Assembly (NCBI GenBank): GCA_002413345.1 | Contig: DHWU01000015.1 | Span: 1-8,652, forward strand | DNA: 8,652 nt | Direction: 5' to 3' | Source of the DNA: Propionibacteriaceae bacterium UBA5174 | GTDB lineage: Bacteria; Actinomycetota; Actinomycetes; Propionibacteriales; Propionibacteriaceae | In this document: one piece after another, positions 1 to 6,850 of the stretch | Numbering within the stretch: position 1 is the stretch's first letter | Layout of the letters: every line of letters begins with the position of its first letter | Position numbers and translations under genes: made by a program | Notes under the pieces: generated by a model | The model's input: only the letters and a program-made list of their open reading frames with translations | Databases searched by the model: none | Told to the model about the DNA's origin: nothing

Positions 1-659
1 TAGGCCGAGTAGCCGGCCACCAGGATCAGCGGCTTGAACTCACGCGCATCTGCCAGCAGCTTGGCGTAGTCGATTAGCCCTGTTTCAGGGTTGGTGCCGT
101 AGGAGTGCTGGTGAAACATCTTGCCGGAGATGTTGGGACGGAAGCCGTGAGTGAGGTGGCCGCCAGCGTCCAAGCTCATGCCCATTACTTTCTGGGCGTT
201 GAAGGTGGCCCGCAGCGCCTCCCAATCGTCCTCGCTCAGGTCGTTGACCGTCTTGGCGCCGAGGCGTTCCAAGGTGGGGCTTTCGATCCGGTGGGAGAGG
301 ATCGACCAATAGGCGACCAAGTTGGCGTCAATGCCGGAGTGCGGCTGCACATAGGCGTATTCGGCCCCAAACAATTCGCGGGCGTGCTCGGCGGCCACCG
401 ACTCAACGGTGTCGACATTCTGGCAACCGGCGTAGAAGCGGTGGCCGACCGTGCCTTCGGCATACTTGTCGCTGAGCCAGGTGCCCATCGTCATCAATAC
501 CGGCAGCGAGGCGTAGTTCTCACTCGCGATCAATTTCAAAGAGTTTCGTTGATCGGCCAGTTCGGAGCGGGTGGCCGCTGCGATGCGCGGTTCGACGGAC
601 TCGATCACCCCCAGAGCCTGGGAGTAGATGCTGGATACGGTGCGGTCGAAGTCTGACAC
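1..659 (-). CDS. glyA: Serine hydroxymethyltransferase, long actinobacterial form (3' end beyond window)
   Basis: This PLP enzyme interconverts serine plus tetrahydrofolate with glycine plus 5,10-methylene-THF and feeds cytosolic one-carbon metabolism. The 219 codons visible from GTG at 659 are open to the window edge. Family motifs are LIASENY (about residues 43-49), KYAEG (65-69), VQPHSG (104-109), GGHLTHG (166-172) and KPLILVAGYSA (209-219). The PLP-binding lysine lies beyond the window. AGGAG sits 8 bases before the GTG, which fixes the start. Residues about 122-154 form an insertion absent from the E. coli enzyme, so the full protein should be longer than the usual 420 residues. Compared with E. 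coli as I recall it, Tyr55, Glu57, Tyr65 and His126 are kept (Y66, E68, Y76, H168), while Ser99 is Ile110. The gene follows the phosphatase terminator and probably has its own promoter. Identification is firm. Confidence 0.96.
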   Translation of the reverse strand, partial: MSDFDRTVSSIYSQALGVIESVEPRIAAATRSELADQRNSLKLIASENYASLPVLMTMGTWLSDKYAEGTVGHRFYAGCQNVDTVESVAAEHARELFGAEYAYVQPHSGIDANLVAYWSILSHRIESPTLERLGAKTVNDLSEDDWEALRATFNAQKVMGMSLDAGGHLTHGFRPNISGKMFHQHSYGTNPETGLIDYAKLLADAREFKPLILVAGYSA

Positions 660-667
660 GGGCGGTT

Positions 668-672
668 CTCCT
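668..672 (-). promoter_or_regulatory. Ribosome binding site of glyA
   Basis: The minus strand reads AGGAG here, 8 bases before the GTG at 659-657. It selects that GTG as the start, because no other in-frame start nearby has such a site. Confidence 0.75.
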
Positions 673-688
673 GATTGGGCGACGACTG

Positions 689-694
689 ATTCTA
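689..694 (-). promoter_or_regulatory. Possible -10 element of glyA
   Basis: The minus strand reads TAGAAT, close to the sigma-70-type TATAAT and fitting the actinobacterial TANNNT pattern. It would start transcription near position 682 and leave a leader of about 22 bases holding the AGGAG site. No recognisable -35 hexamer lies 16-18 bases upstream, so this is tentative. Confidence 0.35.
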
Positions 695-706
695 TCGAGC
701 CCACGG

Positions 707-733
707 CCAAGCCTCGCCCGCAGTGCGGCTTGG
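707..733. repeat. Inverted repeat in front of glyA
   Basis: CCAAGCC (707-713) and GGCTTGG (727-733) are perfectly complementary 7-base arms around a 13-base spacer. The repeat lies just upstream of the candidate -10 at 689-694 and covers roughly -25 to -51 from the inferred start. It could be an operator or, if read through from upstream, an RNA hairpin. The sequence does not decide between them. Confidence 0.4.
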
Positions 734-796
734 GCAGCAAAATCAGGTAGTCGCCAGCGGCGAGAAGGTCGGATACCCAGCGGAGTAGACGCCACA

Positions 797-839
797 AATG
801 GTGGGGTCGCCCAGTTCGATCCAGGGCAACCCCACCATT
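797..839 (-). terminator. Hairpin terminator after the phosphatase gene
   Basis: Arms 797-812 and 824-839 form a 16-pair stem around an 11-base loop, starting 10 bases after the phosphatase stop codon. The only imperfect pair is a G-U wobble when read as minus-strand RNA, but an A-C mismatch in plus-strand RNA, which suggests the structure acts on minus-strand transcripts. The downstream tail (TTTGTGG) is only weakly U-rich, as is common in GC-rich actinobacteria. Confidence 0.8.
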
Positions 840-848
840 GCGGGATCG

Positions 849-2915
849 TTAGCGCTTGACCTTCGAAGTGGCCGAGGAAGCCACGGTGACTGTCGCGTAG
901 CCAGCCTTAGTTGCAGTTACCTTCACCGTGATTCGTTTGCCCACCACGGACCGGGTCAGCTTCAAGGAACTGAACTTGGCGCCCTTGATGGCCTTGCCGT
1001 TGGCGTACCACTGGTAGCTGAAGCTTGGCTTGGGACTCCAAGTGCCAACCTTCACCGAAAGGCGCTTGCCATTGCGGAGGGTGCCCTTGATGCCTGGCTT
1101 GGCCTTCTTACCGAAACTGGCTTTGGCGACCAGGTAATTCGGCGAGGTCTTGGTCAAGGTGGTGTAGCCAGTTGCCGCGCCAGCGACCTGTACCGACAGC
1201 GTCTTGCCCGCCAGATTGGGGCTGAGGTACAAGGTCTTGCCGGTGGCGCCACTGATCGCAGCCCCATCCGCCAACCACTGGTAGCTGAAGCTGGCGTTTG
1301 GCGTCCATTCCCCGGCCTCGGCTGAAACGGTCAGGCCGACGGCAACCTGGCCGGCAATGCTTGGATTCGCTGCGGTGAGGTTGCCAGCGACCACATTGAC
1401 GTTCCGAGTTGCGCTGGTGGTGTTCCCCGCGGCGTCAGTCACGCTGTAGACCAGCGAGTAGTCCCCGATGGCGGAAGCATTGACGCTGCCAGTGACGCTG
1501 ATCGATCCGGTCAGGTCGCCGTCGGTGTTATCGGTGGCACTGACTCCGGTGAGCGCATCAAAGGTGGACCCGTAGGTGACCGTGTTTTCGGCGGGCAAAG
1601 TGATGACCGGCTTGGTCTCATCTGCATGCTGCAACACAGTCTTGTCGATCGTGGAACCGTCCCCGGTACGGACGGTCTCAAGGGTGATCGCCGAGGCAGT
1701 GATATTCACCTTGGTGTAGCTGGGCAGGCCGTCCTGGTTGGTGGCTGCGGTCCAGTCGTAGCTGCCTGACAGTGAGTAGTACTTCGAGCCGCTGGCGGAG
1801 TTGCCGGTGACGTAAAGAACCTGTCCGCTCTTGGCCTTCAGATCAGCTTGAGCACCTTTGGTCGTGTCCTCGGCGACCGTGCCGTCATTGATCAACCAGG
1901 ATCGGGTGTAGACGTGGTCGTGACCCATCAACGCGAGGTCAACGCCCAGGTCGGAAAAGATCGGTGCCAAAGCTGCGCGTCGAGCAATGATGTCGGAGTC
2001 TTTGGCATGGGAAGCAGTGCTGTAGATCGAGTGGTGGAAGACCACTACCTTCCACTTCGACTCGGCGCCGTGGGCAGCGATCGTCTGCTGCAAGAACGCC
2101 TTGTGGGCGTCGTTGTTGGTGATGTTTGAGTTCAACACCAGGAACATCGTGTTGTCATTGGTGAACCAGTAGTCGCCGCCGGATTGGCTCGACGATGACG
2201 CCGCGCCGTAGGTGCCATCAACATTTGGCCGGTCGAAGTGTTGTTGGTAAGCCCGGCTGCCGACATCGTGATTGCCGATGGTGGTGGCCAGCGGCAGGCT
2301 CTTGAGTTCGGACGGCGCCAAGAAGGCCGCGTACTGGCTCTCGTTGGTGGCCGACTCAACCTGGTCACCAGCTGACAGCAGGAAGTCAGCGTTAGGCATC
2401 GCGGCAGTGGCAGCAGTCACAGTCGTCTGCCAGCCCGCTTGGTCATTGGTGACATTGCCCGACGAACCCATCTGGGGATCACCGACAAACAGGAAGTTGG
2501 TTTGGTCGTCGGTGGCCTGAGTGCTGAAGCGGTAGGTATCCGACCAACCGTTGACCCCGCCCACCCGATAGACATAGGTGGTGTTCGGCGCTAGGCCGGT
2601 GATGGTGGCATGTTCGAAGTAGTTGGACGCGGTCGAAACGCCAGATTCCGAAGTCGAGAAGCTCTTGGCCGAAAACACCGGAAAATCGGTGCCGGTCATC
2701 GCCGAGGCGGGCGCTAGCTGAGCCACCTCAGTGTCGTTAGCTGAGGAGTACCAGGCAAGATTGCGTTGGGTTTGGTCGCTGCCGACGCCCAAACTGACGT
2801 TGGTGATTTCGAGAGTGGCAGCACTGGCTGGGACTTGGACACTGGTCCAACCAGCCATGATTGCGAGCAGGGTCAGCGGGATCGTCCGCCGGGATAACAA
2901 AGGCGACTTTCTCAT
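849..2915 (-). CDS. Secreted purple-acid-phosphatase-like metallophosphoesterase with Ig-like C-terminal modules
   Basis: A predicted exported 688-residue phosphoesterase. Starting at ATG 2915, it opens with a classic signal peptide: basic MRKSPLLSRR, a hydrophobic core, and a likely cut after ASA near residue 32. Next come an Fn3-like purple acid phosphatase N-terminal domain (about 35-132) and a calcineurin-like catalytic domain (about 140-400). Its metal-site motifs are all present: GDPQ (145-148), GDQ (183-185), GNHD (214-217), HH (294-295) and GHDH (331-334). A DUF5011/HYR-like domain (about 433-509) and two Ig-like repeats sharing the core SFSYQW (about 516-600 and 603-688) follow. The last repeat has about 20 Lys/Arg and no Asp or Glu. 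There is no LPXTG or C-terminal membrane segment. An in-frame GTG at 2963 would add 16 residues before the signal peptide and is less likely. The substrate (phosphomonoester, diester or nucleotide) cannot be told. The gene stands alone between rlmB and a terminator. Confidence 0.9.
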   Translation of the reverse strand: MRKSPLLSRRTIPLTLLAIMAGWTSVQVPASAATLEITNVSLGVGSDQTQRNLAWYSSANDTEVAQLAPASAMTGTDFPVFSAKSFSTSESGVSTASNYFEHATITGLAPNTTYVYRVGGVNGWSDTYRFSTQATDDQTNFLFVGDPQMGSSGNVTNDQAGWQTTVTAATAAMPNADFLLSAGDQVESATNESQYAAFLAPSELKSLPLATTIGNHDVGSRAYQQHFDRPNVDGTYGAASSSSQSGGDYWFTNDNTMFLVLNSNITNNDAHKAFLQQTIAAHGAESKWKVVVFHHSIYSTASHAKDSDIIARRAALAPIFSDLGVDLALMGHDHVYTRSWLINDGTVAEDTTKGAQADLKAKSGQVLYVTGNSASGSKYYSLSGSYDWTAATNQDGLPSYTKVNITASAITLETVRTGDGSTIDKTVLQHADETKPVITLPAENTVTYGSTFDALTGVSATDNTDGDLTGSISVTGSVNASAIGDYSLVYSVTDAAGNTTSATRNVNVVAGNLTAANPSIAGQVAVGLTVSAEAGEWTPNASFSYQWLADGAAISGATGKTLYLSPNLAGKTLSVQVAGAATGYTTLTKTSPNYLVAKASFGKKAKPGIKGTLRNGKRLSVKVGTWSPKPSFSYQWYANGKAIKGAKFSSLKLTRSVVGKRITVKVTATKAGYATVTVASSATSKVKR

Positions 2916-2939
2916 TCGGGTTCCGTCCGATTGTCGGTA

Positions 2940-2961
2940 GCACCCGACGACCTGCGGGTGC
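2940..2961 (-). other. Hairpin in the phosphatase leader
   Basis: GCACCCG (2940-2946) and CGGGTGC (2955-2961) are perfect 7-base arms around an 8-base loop. A smaller CCGA/TCGG hairpin lies between this one and the ATG at 2915. If translation starts at 2915, both lie in the mRNA leader, next to a weak GGACGG ribosome binding site. I found no convincing promoter in 2916-3085, which otherwise appears empty. Confidence 0.4.
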
Positions 2962-3085
2962 ACTCTGACTTGATCGGCTCAAAGCGACACGACATCACCC
3001 AATCGATGAACGGCAGGTGTCCAAAACCGGGGGATTAATCGTCGAAACGGCGTGTCGGGGAACTTCGTGTGGGAGCTGTGGCGAA

Positions 3086-4060
3086 TCAGCCTCGAGATCG
3101 GCTGACTTCGTACAACGCAATTGAGGTTGCCACCGATGCATTCAATGACTCGACCGCTGAGCTGATCGGAATCGTCACCAACACATCGCAGTTCTCCCGT
3201 ACCAGCCGCGACAGGCCGTCACCTTCGCTACCCACAACCAGCAGGACTGGGCCGTCAATTCCTGGGAAGCCAGAAACGTCAGTCTCCGCTTCGCCGGCGA
3301 GCCCAACTACTGTGAAACCAGCATTCGCATATTGCTTGAGGGCGCGGTTCAGGTTGGTCACCTGGGCCACTGGGACGCGGGCTGCGGCGCCAGCGGAAGT
3401 CTTCCAGGCCGCTGCAGTGAGCTGCGCGGAACGCCGCTCAGGAATGATCACGCCATGGGCGCCGAAGGCGGCCGCACTACGGATGATCGCGCCCAGATTG
3501 CGCGGATCTGTGATTGAGTCGCAGGCCACCACTACTGGTGCAGTCTCGGCATCGAGAGCGTCGGCGAGCACGTCCTCAGCATCGGCGTACTCGAAGGGCG
3601 GCAATTGCAGGGCCACCCCTTGGTGCACCCCGCCACCGGTCAGTCGATCGAGCTCAGTGCGGGTTGCTTGCAGCAGGGGAATTCCGTTTTCGGCGGCGAA
3701 CTTGAAAATCTCGCGCAGCCGGTCGTCCCGTTCTAGGCCGTCGGCCACATAGGCGCGCCGGATCGGAATGCCTGCCTGGAACGCTTCGAGCACGGGGTTG
3801 CGGCCGATCACCCAATCCGCGCCCGCGGTCGCGGTGTTTGAAGTGCGAGGGCTTGAAGAACGAGTCCGCTGGTTGTTGCCGGTGGTCTTATTTGGTTCTT
3901 CGGGACGGCGTTTGCGGTAGGCCTTGTGGTAGGGCCGGTCCTCGGCGCGCGGAGTGGGGCCTCTGCCTTCTAGGCCGCGGCGGACTCGTCCACCCGAACC
4001 GGCAGGCGTGGACTTGCCCTTCTTTCGCACTGCGCCTTTGCGCTGGCTATTACCTGGCAT
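3086..4060 (-). CDS. rlmB: 23S rRNA (guanosine-2'-O)-methyltransferase RlmB (SpoU/TrmH family)
   Basis: A SPOUT methyltransferase predicted to 2'-O-methylate a guanosine of 23S rRNA (G2251 in E. coli numbering) using SAM. Residues 1-80 are a basic, low-complexity tail rich in Arg, Lys, Gly and Pro, common in actinobacterial members. A substrate-binding domain follows (about 82-155, with WVIGRNPVLEAF and GGGVHQGVAL). The trefoil-knot catalytic domain shows motif 1 DPRNLGAIIRSA (185-196), motif 2 LLVVGSEGDGLS (273-284) and motif 3 ESLNASVATSIALYE (304-318). ATG at 4060 overlaps the last 11 bases of cysS. There is only a weak GAGAA before it, so translation is probably coupled to cysS. Specificity for G2251 is inferred from the family; a related TrmH paralogue cannot be fully excluded. 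cysS-rlmB adjacency is common in actinobacteria. Confidence 0.93.
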   Translation of the reverse strand: MPGNSQRKGAVRKKGKSTPAGSGGRVRRGLEGRGPTPRAEDRPYHKAYRKRRPEEPNKTTGNNQRTRSSSPRTSNTATAGADWVIGRNPVLEAFQAGIPIRRAYVADGLERDDRLREIFKFAAENGIPLLQATRTELDRLTGGGVHQGVALQLPPFEYADAEDVLADALDAETAPVVVACDSITDPRNLGAIIRSAAAFGAHGVIIPERRSAQLTAAAWKTSAGAAARVPVAQVTNLNRALKQYANAGFTVVGLAGEAETDVSGFPGIDGPVLLVVGSEGDGLSRLVRENCDVLVTIPISSAVESLNASVATSIALYEVSRSRG

Positions 4061-5489
4061 CAGTTCTCATTTCTCGCTTCATCCAACGGGGGCCATCTGC
4101 GGTGTCGGTTACCTGCAACCCGATGGCGGCCAGTTGGTCACGGATCGCGTCGGCAGCGGTCCAGTCTTTACGTTCGCGGGCTTGGTTTCGCTGGGTCAAT
4201 AGCGCGGCGACGAGGCCGTCAACCACGCTGGTCAGGTCGGTAGCGGTTTCAGTCTGGGCCCATTCCGGCGCGGACGGGTCGAGTCCGAGTACCCCAAGCA
4301 TGGCGCGGGTCTGAGCGTAGGCCAGGGCTGCCGCCACGGGGTCATTGGCCTCGATTGCCACATTTCCGGCCTTGACCGTATTAAACAGGACGGCAAAGGC
4401 GGACGGGGTGCCCAGGTCGGCGTCCATCGCTTCGGCAAAGGCTGCCGGAAAGCCCGGGGACGCTTCGGCAGCGCTGGCCGGGTCGGGTAGCAGACTTTCG
4501 GCCCGTTCCAGGAAGCCGTCAATCCGCGCTAACTGGGCGGTGGCCTCAGCCAATGAATCGGCCGAGAGTTCGATGGCCGAGCGGTAATGCGGTGCGGTCA
4601 AATACAGCCGCACCGCGCGGCCACCGTAGGTATCCACCGCAGTCAGCACGTCGGCGGTATTGCCCAATGATTTGCTCATCTTCTCGCCAGCCATAGTGAC
4701 CCAGGCATTGTGCATCCAGTACCGGGCGAAGCCGCGCCCGGCCGCGCGAGATTGCGCCAGCTCGTTCTCGTGGTGCGGGAAACGCAGATCGAGTCCGCCG
4801 CCATGAATGTCGAAAGCGTCACCCAGGTACTTGCCAGCCATAGCCGAGCATTCCAGGTGCCAGCCCGGGCGTCCGTGCCCCCATGGCGTGGCCCAGGAGG
4901 CAGTCTCAGGATCGCTGGGCTTAGTCCCTTTCCACAGGGCGAAGTCGCGCGCATCGTGTTTGCCGCGGAGGTCTGAATCTTCAGCGGCGGCCAGCTCGGC
5001 CACTTTCATCCCAGAAAGCTCTCCGTAGGCAGGCCAGGACAACACATCGAAATAGACATCGCCGGATCCGTCGCTGGCCGCGTAAGCGTGGCCCCGTTCG
5101 ATAAGGGTCGAGATTAGTTGGATCATCTCTGGCACATGTCCGGTCGCCCGCGGTTCATAGGTGGGTGGACGGACCCCCAAAGCGCGAAATGCTTCGTGGA
5201 AGGCGTTCTCGAATAGATAGGCGTGCGCCCACCAAGGTCGGCCGGCTTCAGCAGACTTGGCCAGAATCTTGTCGTCGATGTCGGTGACATTGGTGACCAA
5301 GGTCACGTCGTAGCTGGACGCCTCCAACCAGCGTCGCAGGACGTCGAAGTTGACCTCTTTGCGGACATGGCCCAGATGGGGTGCCGACTGCACCGTCGCG
5401 CCGCAGCAGTAGATCGAGACCTTGCCGGGTTGGATCGGCTGGAACTCGACTACTTTGCGCTGGGCGCTGTCGTACAGGTGGAAACTCAC
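4050..5489 (-). CDS. cysS: Cysteine--tRNA ligase
   Basis: A class I aminoacyl-tRNA synthetase that charges tRNA-Cys in the cytosol. The 479-residue length is near the family norm. The HIGH motif appears as HLGH (38-41) in YCCGATVQSAPHLGH, and KMSKS is at 270-274. By homology with E. coli the zinc ligands are C29, C214, H239 and E243. The C-terminal anticodon-binding part includes DWTAADAIRDQLAAIGL (442-458). It is CysS rather than the related mycothiol enzyme MshC, judged by its length, the full C-terminal domain and the closing LGLQVTDTADGPRW segment. The start is GTG at 5489. It has no Shine-Dalgarno sequence, but a TANNNT element sits exactly 6 bases before it, which suggests a leaderless mRNA. 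It lies 45 bases after the GntR gene and overlaps rlmB by 11 bases, so the two are probably cotranscribed. Confidence 0.96.
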   Translation of the reverse strand: MSFHLYDSAQRKVVEFQPIQPGKVSIYCCGATVQSAPHLGHVRKEVNFDVLRRWLEASSYDVTLVTNVTDIDDKILAKSAEAGRPWWAHAYLFENAFHEAFRALGVRPPTYEPRATGHVPEMIQLISTLIERGHAYAASDGSGDVYFDVLSWPAYGELSGMKVAELAAAEDSDLRGKHDARDFALWKGTKPSDPETASWATPWGHGRPGWHLECSAMAGKYLGDAFDIHGGGLDLRFPHHENELAQSRAAGRGFARYWMHNAWVTMAGEKMSKSLGNTADVLTAVDTYGGRAVRLYLTAPHYRSAIELSADSLAEATAQLARIDGFLERAESLLPDPASAAEASPGFPAAFAEAMDADLGTPSAFAVLFNTVKAGNVAIEANDPVAAALAYAQTRAMLGVLGLDPSAPEWAQTETATDLTSVVDGLVAALLTQRNQARERKDWTAADAIRDQLAAIGLQVTDTADGPRWMKREMRTDAR

Positions 5490-5501
5490 CCGTTGAGTCT
5501 A
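5489..5501 (-). promoter_or_regulatory. Probable leaderless promoter of cysS
   Basis: The minus strand has a TAGACT -10 element at 5501-5496, then six bases, then the GTG start codon at 5489. Transcription would therefore begin at or next to the start codon. No purine-rich ribosome binding site precedes the GTG, which fits leaderless translation, common in actinobacteria. A consensus -35 is not visible. Confidence 0.55.
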
Positions 5502-5534
5502 CCGAGAACCGGCACCGGGACTGCGCGCACTGGA

Positions 5535-5891
5535 TTAGGGCTCGATGATACCCAGGGCTCGTTCGACTAGCGCCAATGTTTCACCAGGGGACAGGCCCAA
5601 GGCGCGGGCGCTGGCAACGTATTCTGCGGCAGCCATTCGGGCGGCCCGGCTGGTGTTGTCTCCGCTGACAAAGGTGCCAGATCTGCCTCTGGTATCGAGT
5701 AGGCCCGAAATCTCCAACTCCCGGTAGGCGCGAGCCACGGTGTTGGGAGCCAGCCCAAGGTCGGCGGCAAGTCGACGCACCGGCGGCAGCTTGTCACCAG
5801 GTCGCAACTCGCCGTTCCTGACCTGTTCTGCGATCTGGTGTTTCACCTGGTCGTAGGGGGCTTCGGCGAGTGTGATGTCGATGGTGATCAC
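5535..5891 (-). CDS. GntR-family transcriptional regulator, YhcF type
   Basis: A 118-residue DNA-binding regulator. Residues about 10-76 form a winged helix typical of GntR, with GDKLPPVRRLAADLGLAPNT (32-51) as the helix-turn-helix and TRGRSGTFV (67-75) as the wing. The remaining 40 or so residues form a short helical tail, too small for a FadR, HutC or aminotransferase-like effector domain, which places it in the YhcF/YtrA type. Such regulators usually repress a neighbouring transporter or membrane-protein operon, often including their own gene. The start is GTG at 5891, overlapping the stop of the upstream membrane protein as GTGA. There is no clear ribosome binding site, so translational coupling is likely. 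A long upstream extension of this frame runs inside the membrane protein gene and is not real coding sequence. The effector is unknown. Confidence 0.88.
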   Translation of the reverse strand: MITIDITLAEAPYDQVKHQIAEQVRNGELRPGDKLPPVRRLAADLGLAPNTVARAYRELEISGLLDTRGRSGTFVSGDNTSRAARMAAAEYVASARALGLSPGETLALVERALGIIEP

Positions 5892-6778
5892 CGGGTCGCC
5901 ACCGGGTGGCCGTGGCCAACAAATTCGCCGGGTTGAAGCTGTGGCCAGAGTCGAACCCGAGCACGATCGACCGGTCTGAAATGGAGCAGCTGGGTGATCG
6001 CGGACGCTAGCACCAGCCCGATCCCGATCAAGGTGAAGGGGCCGCCGAGTTCGGGGCGCAGGATCCGGCCGAAGCTGATCTGCATCAACGACAGGCCGCC
6101 CAACACCGTGATGTTGCGAAGGCAGGTTTGGAAGATATTGGCCCGCCAAGCGTCTTGGGCGTAGCGCTCGGCGTCGCCGATTGGCTGTGGACGCGCCACC
6201 ACGCGGTGGCCAACCCATTCAGTCAGGACCAAAGCCAGCAGTACCGCGATTGCCCCTCCGATGTGGGCTACCAGCCGAGGGGAGGGCTTCACGATCAGCG
6301 GCAGCAGTGGCAGCGCAATCAAACTGGCAGTACCAGCGGCCCAGGCGCTTGCCCGGATCGAGGCAGGCACATAGTCGGACAGCCGAATCGCCCGCGGACG
6401 GGGATCGCGGGTCTGGACAGCCTCAAACCAGTGGAGTTTGAGTTGCAGGCTAAGGGTCAAAGTGGTGCCGATTACGAACCCACCGATCACGATCCAAAAT
6501 GCCAACAGCGATCCCGGCGGCGCGGTGATAGCCACACTCAGCAAGGCGAGCCCGCCAGCGAGCGACCAGACACCAATACCTCGATAGCGTCTGGTGATGG
6601 CGCGGTCCACCGCAGTGAAGACAAGTGGGGAGAGCGTGGCTAGGTTTGAACGGGACCACCGCTCCACTGTGCGGTTTCGGCCAGTGACCGAGCGTGGCCA
6701 AAGAGCGAACCAGGCCAGGGCGAGGAAGGTGGTCACGCCCACCGCCTCAAAGAAGATCGCTTCGGTCACGGCAGCCAT
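5888..6778 (-). CDS. Integral membrane protein of unknown function, coupled to a GntR regulator
   Basis: I do not recognise a family. Counting 296 residues from ATG 6778, about seven hydrophobic segments can be seen near 3-28, 67-88, 90-112, 143-163, 170-189, 222-240 (weak) and 247-267. A basic loop after the first segment (about 29-65) holds several Arg, including RNRTVERWSRSN. There is no signal peptide, no ATPase motif and no obvious catalytic motif. The C-terminal tail ends HGHPVATR and its stop overlaps the GntR start by 4 bases, so the regulator probably controls this gene. A TTG at 6805 would add nine residues. Neither start has a good ribosome binding site. It lies 45-72 bases after the DUF4032 gene with no terminator between, so cotranscription is plausible. 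A transporter subunit or a membrane stress sensor are guesses only. Confidence 0.8.
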   Translation of the reverse strand: MAAVTEAIFFEAVGVTTFLALAWFALWPRSVTGRNRTVERWSRSNLATLSPLVFTAVDRAITRRYRGIGVWSLAGGLALLSVAITAPPGSLLAFWIVIGGFVIGTTLTLSLQLKLHWFEAVQTRDPRPRAIRLSDYVPASIRASAWAAGTASLIALPLLPLIVKPSPRLVAHIGGAIAVLLALVLTEWVGHRVVARPQPIGDAERYAQDAWRANIFQTCLRNITVLGGLSLMQISFGRILRPELGGPFTLIGIGLVLASAITQLLHFRPVDRARVRLWPQLQPGEFVGHGHPVATR

Positions 6779-6850
6779 GCTAGGTAAGTCAGGTGCTGGT
6801 AGCAATGCCAGGGTTTGGTGCGCCGACAGCCCTGTTTGGGCGTTGGTCGA

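Noticed and set aside
105..656. Plus-strand open frame opposite glyA (183 codons)
   Set aside because: The minus strand encodes unmistakable GlyA motifs over the same bases, so this frame is an antisense shadow.
660..796. Riboswitch in front of glyA
   Set aside because: I could not match the consensus of glycine, THF, ZTP or SAM riboswitches, and the inferred transcript leader is only about 22 bases.
3069..3752. Long plus-strand open frame opposite rlmB (227 codons)
   Set aside because: It is low-complexity Ser/Arg/Ala-rich, matches no family I know, and lies wholly or mostly antisense to a clear rlmB. Such shadows are usual in GC-rich DNA.
5898..5910. GCCACC-G-GGTGGC palindrome just before the GntR start as an operator
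   Set aside because: It is short, lies in the C-terminal codons of the membrane protein, and similar GC-rich palindromes are expected by chance here.
5892..6218. N-terminal extension of the GntR frame
   Set aside because: The extension is Arg/Pro-rich without family resemblance and overlaps the membrane protein gene, while GntR similarity begins exactly at GTG 5891.
6779..6850. Terminator between the DUF4032 and membrane protein genes
   Set aside because: Only a weak GCCC/GGGC hairpin is present, with no U-rich tail on the minus strand.
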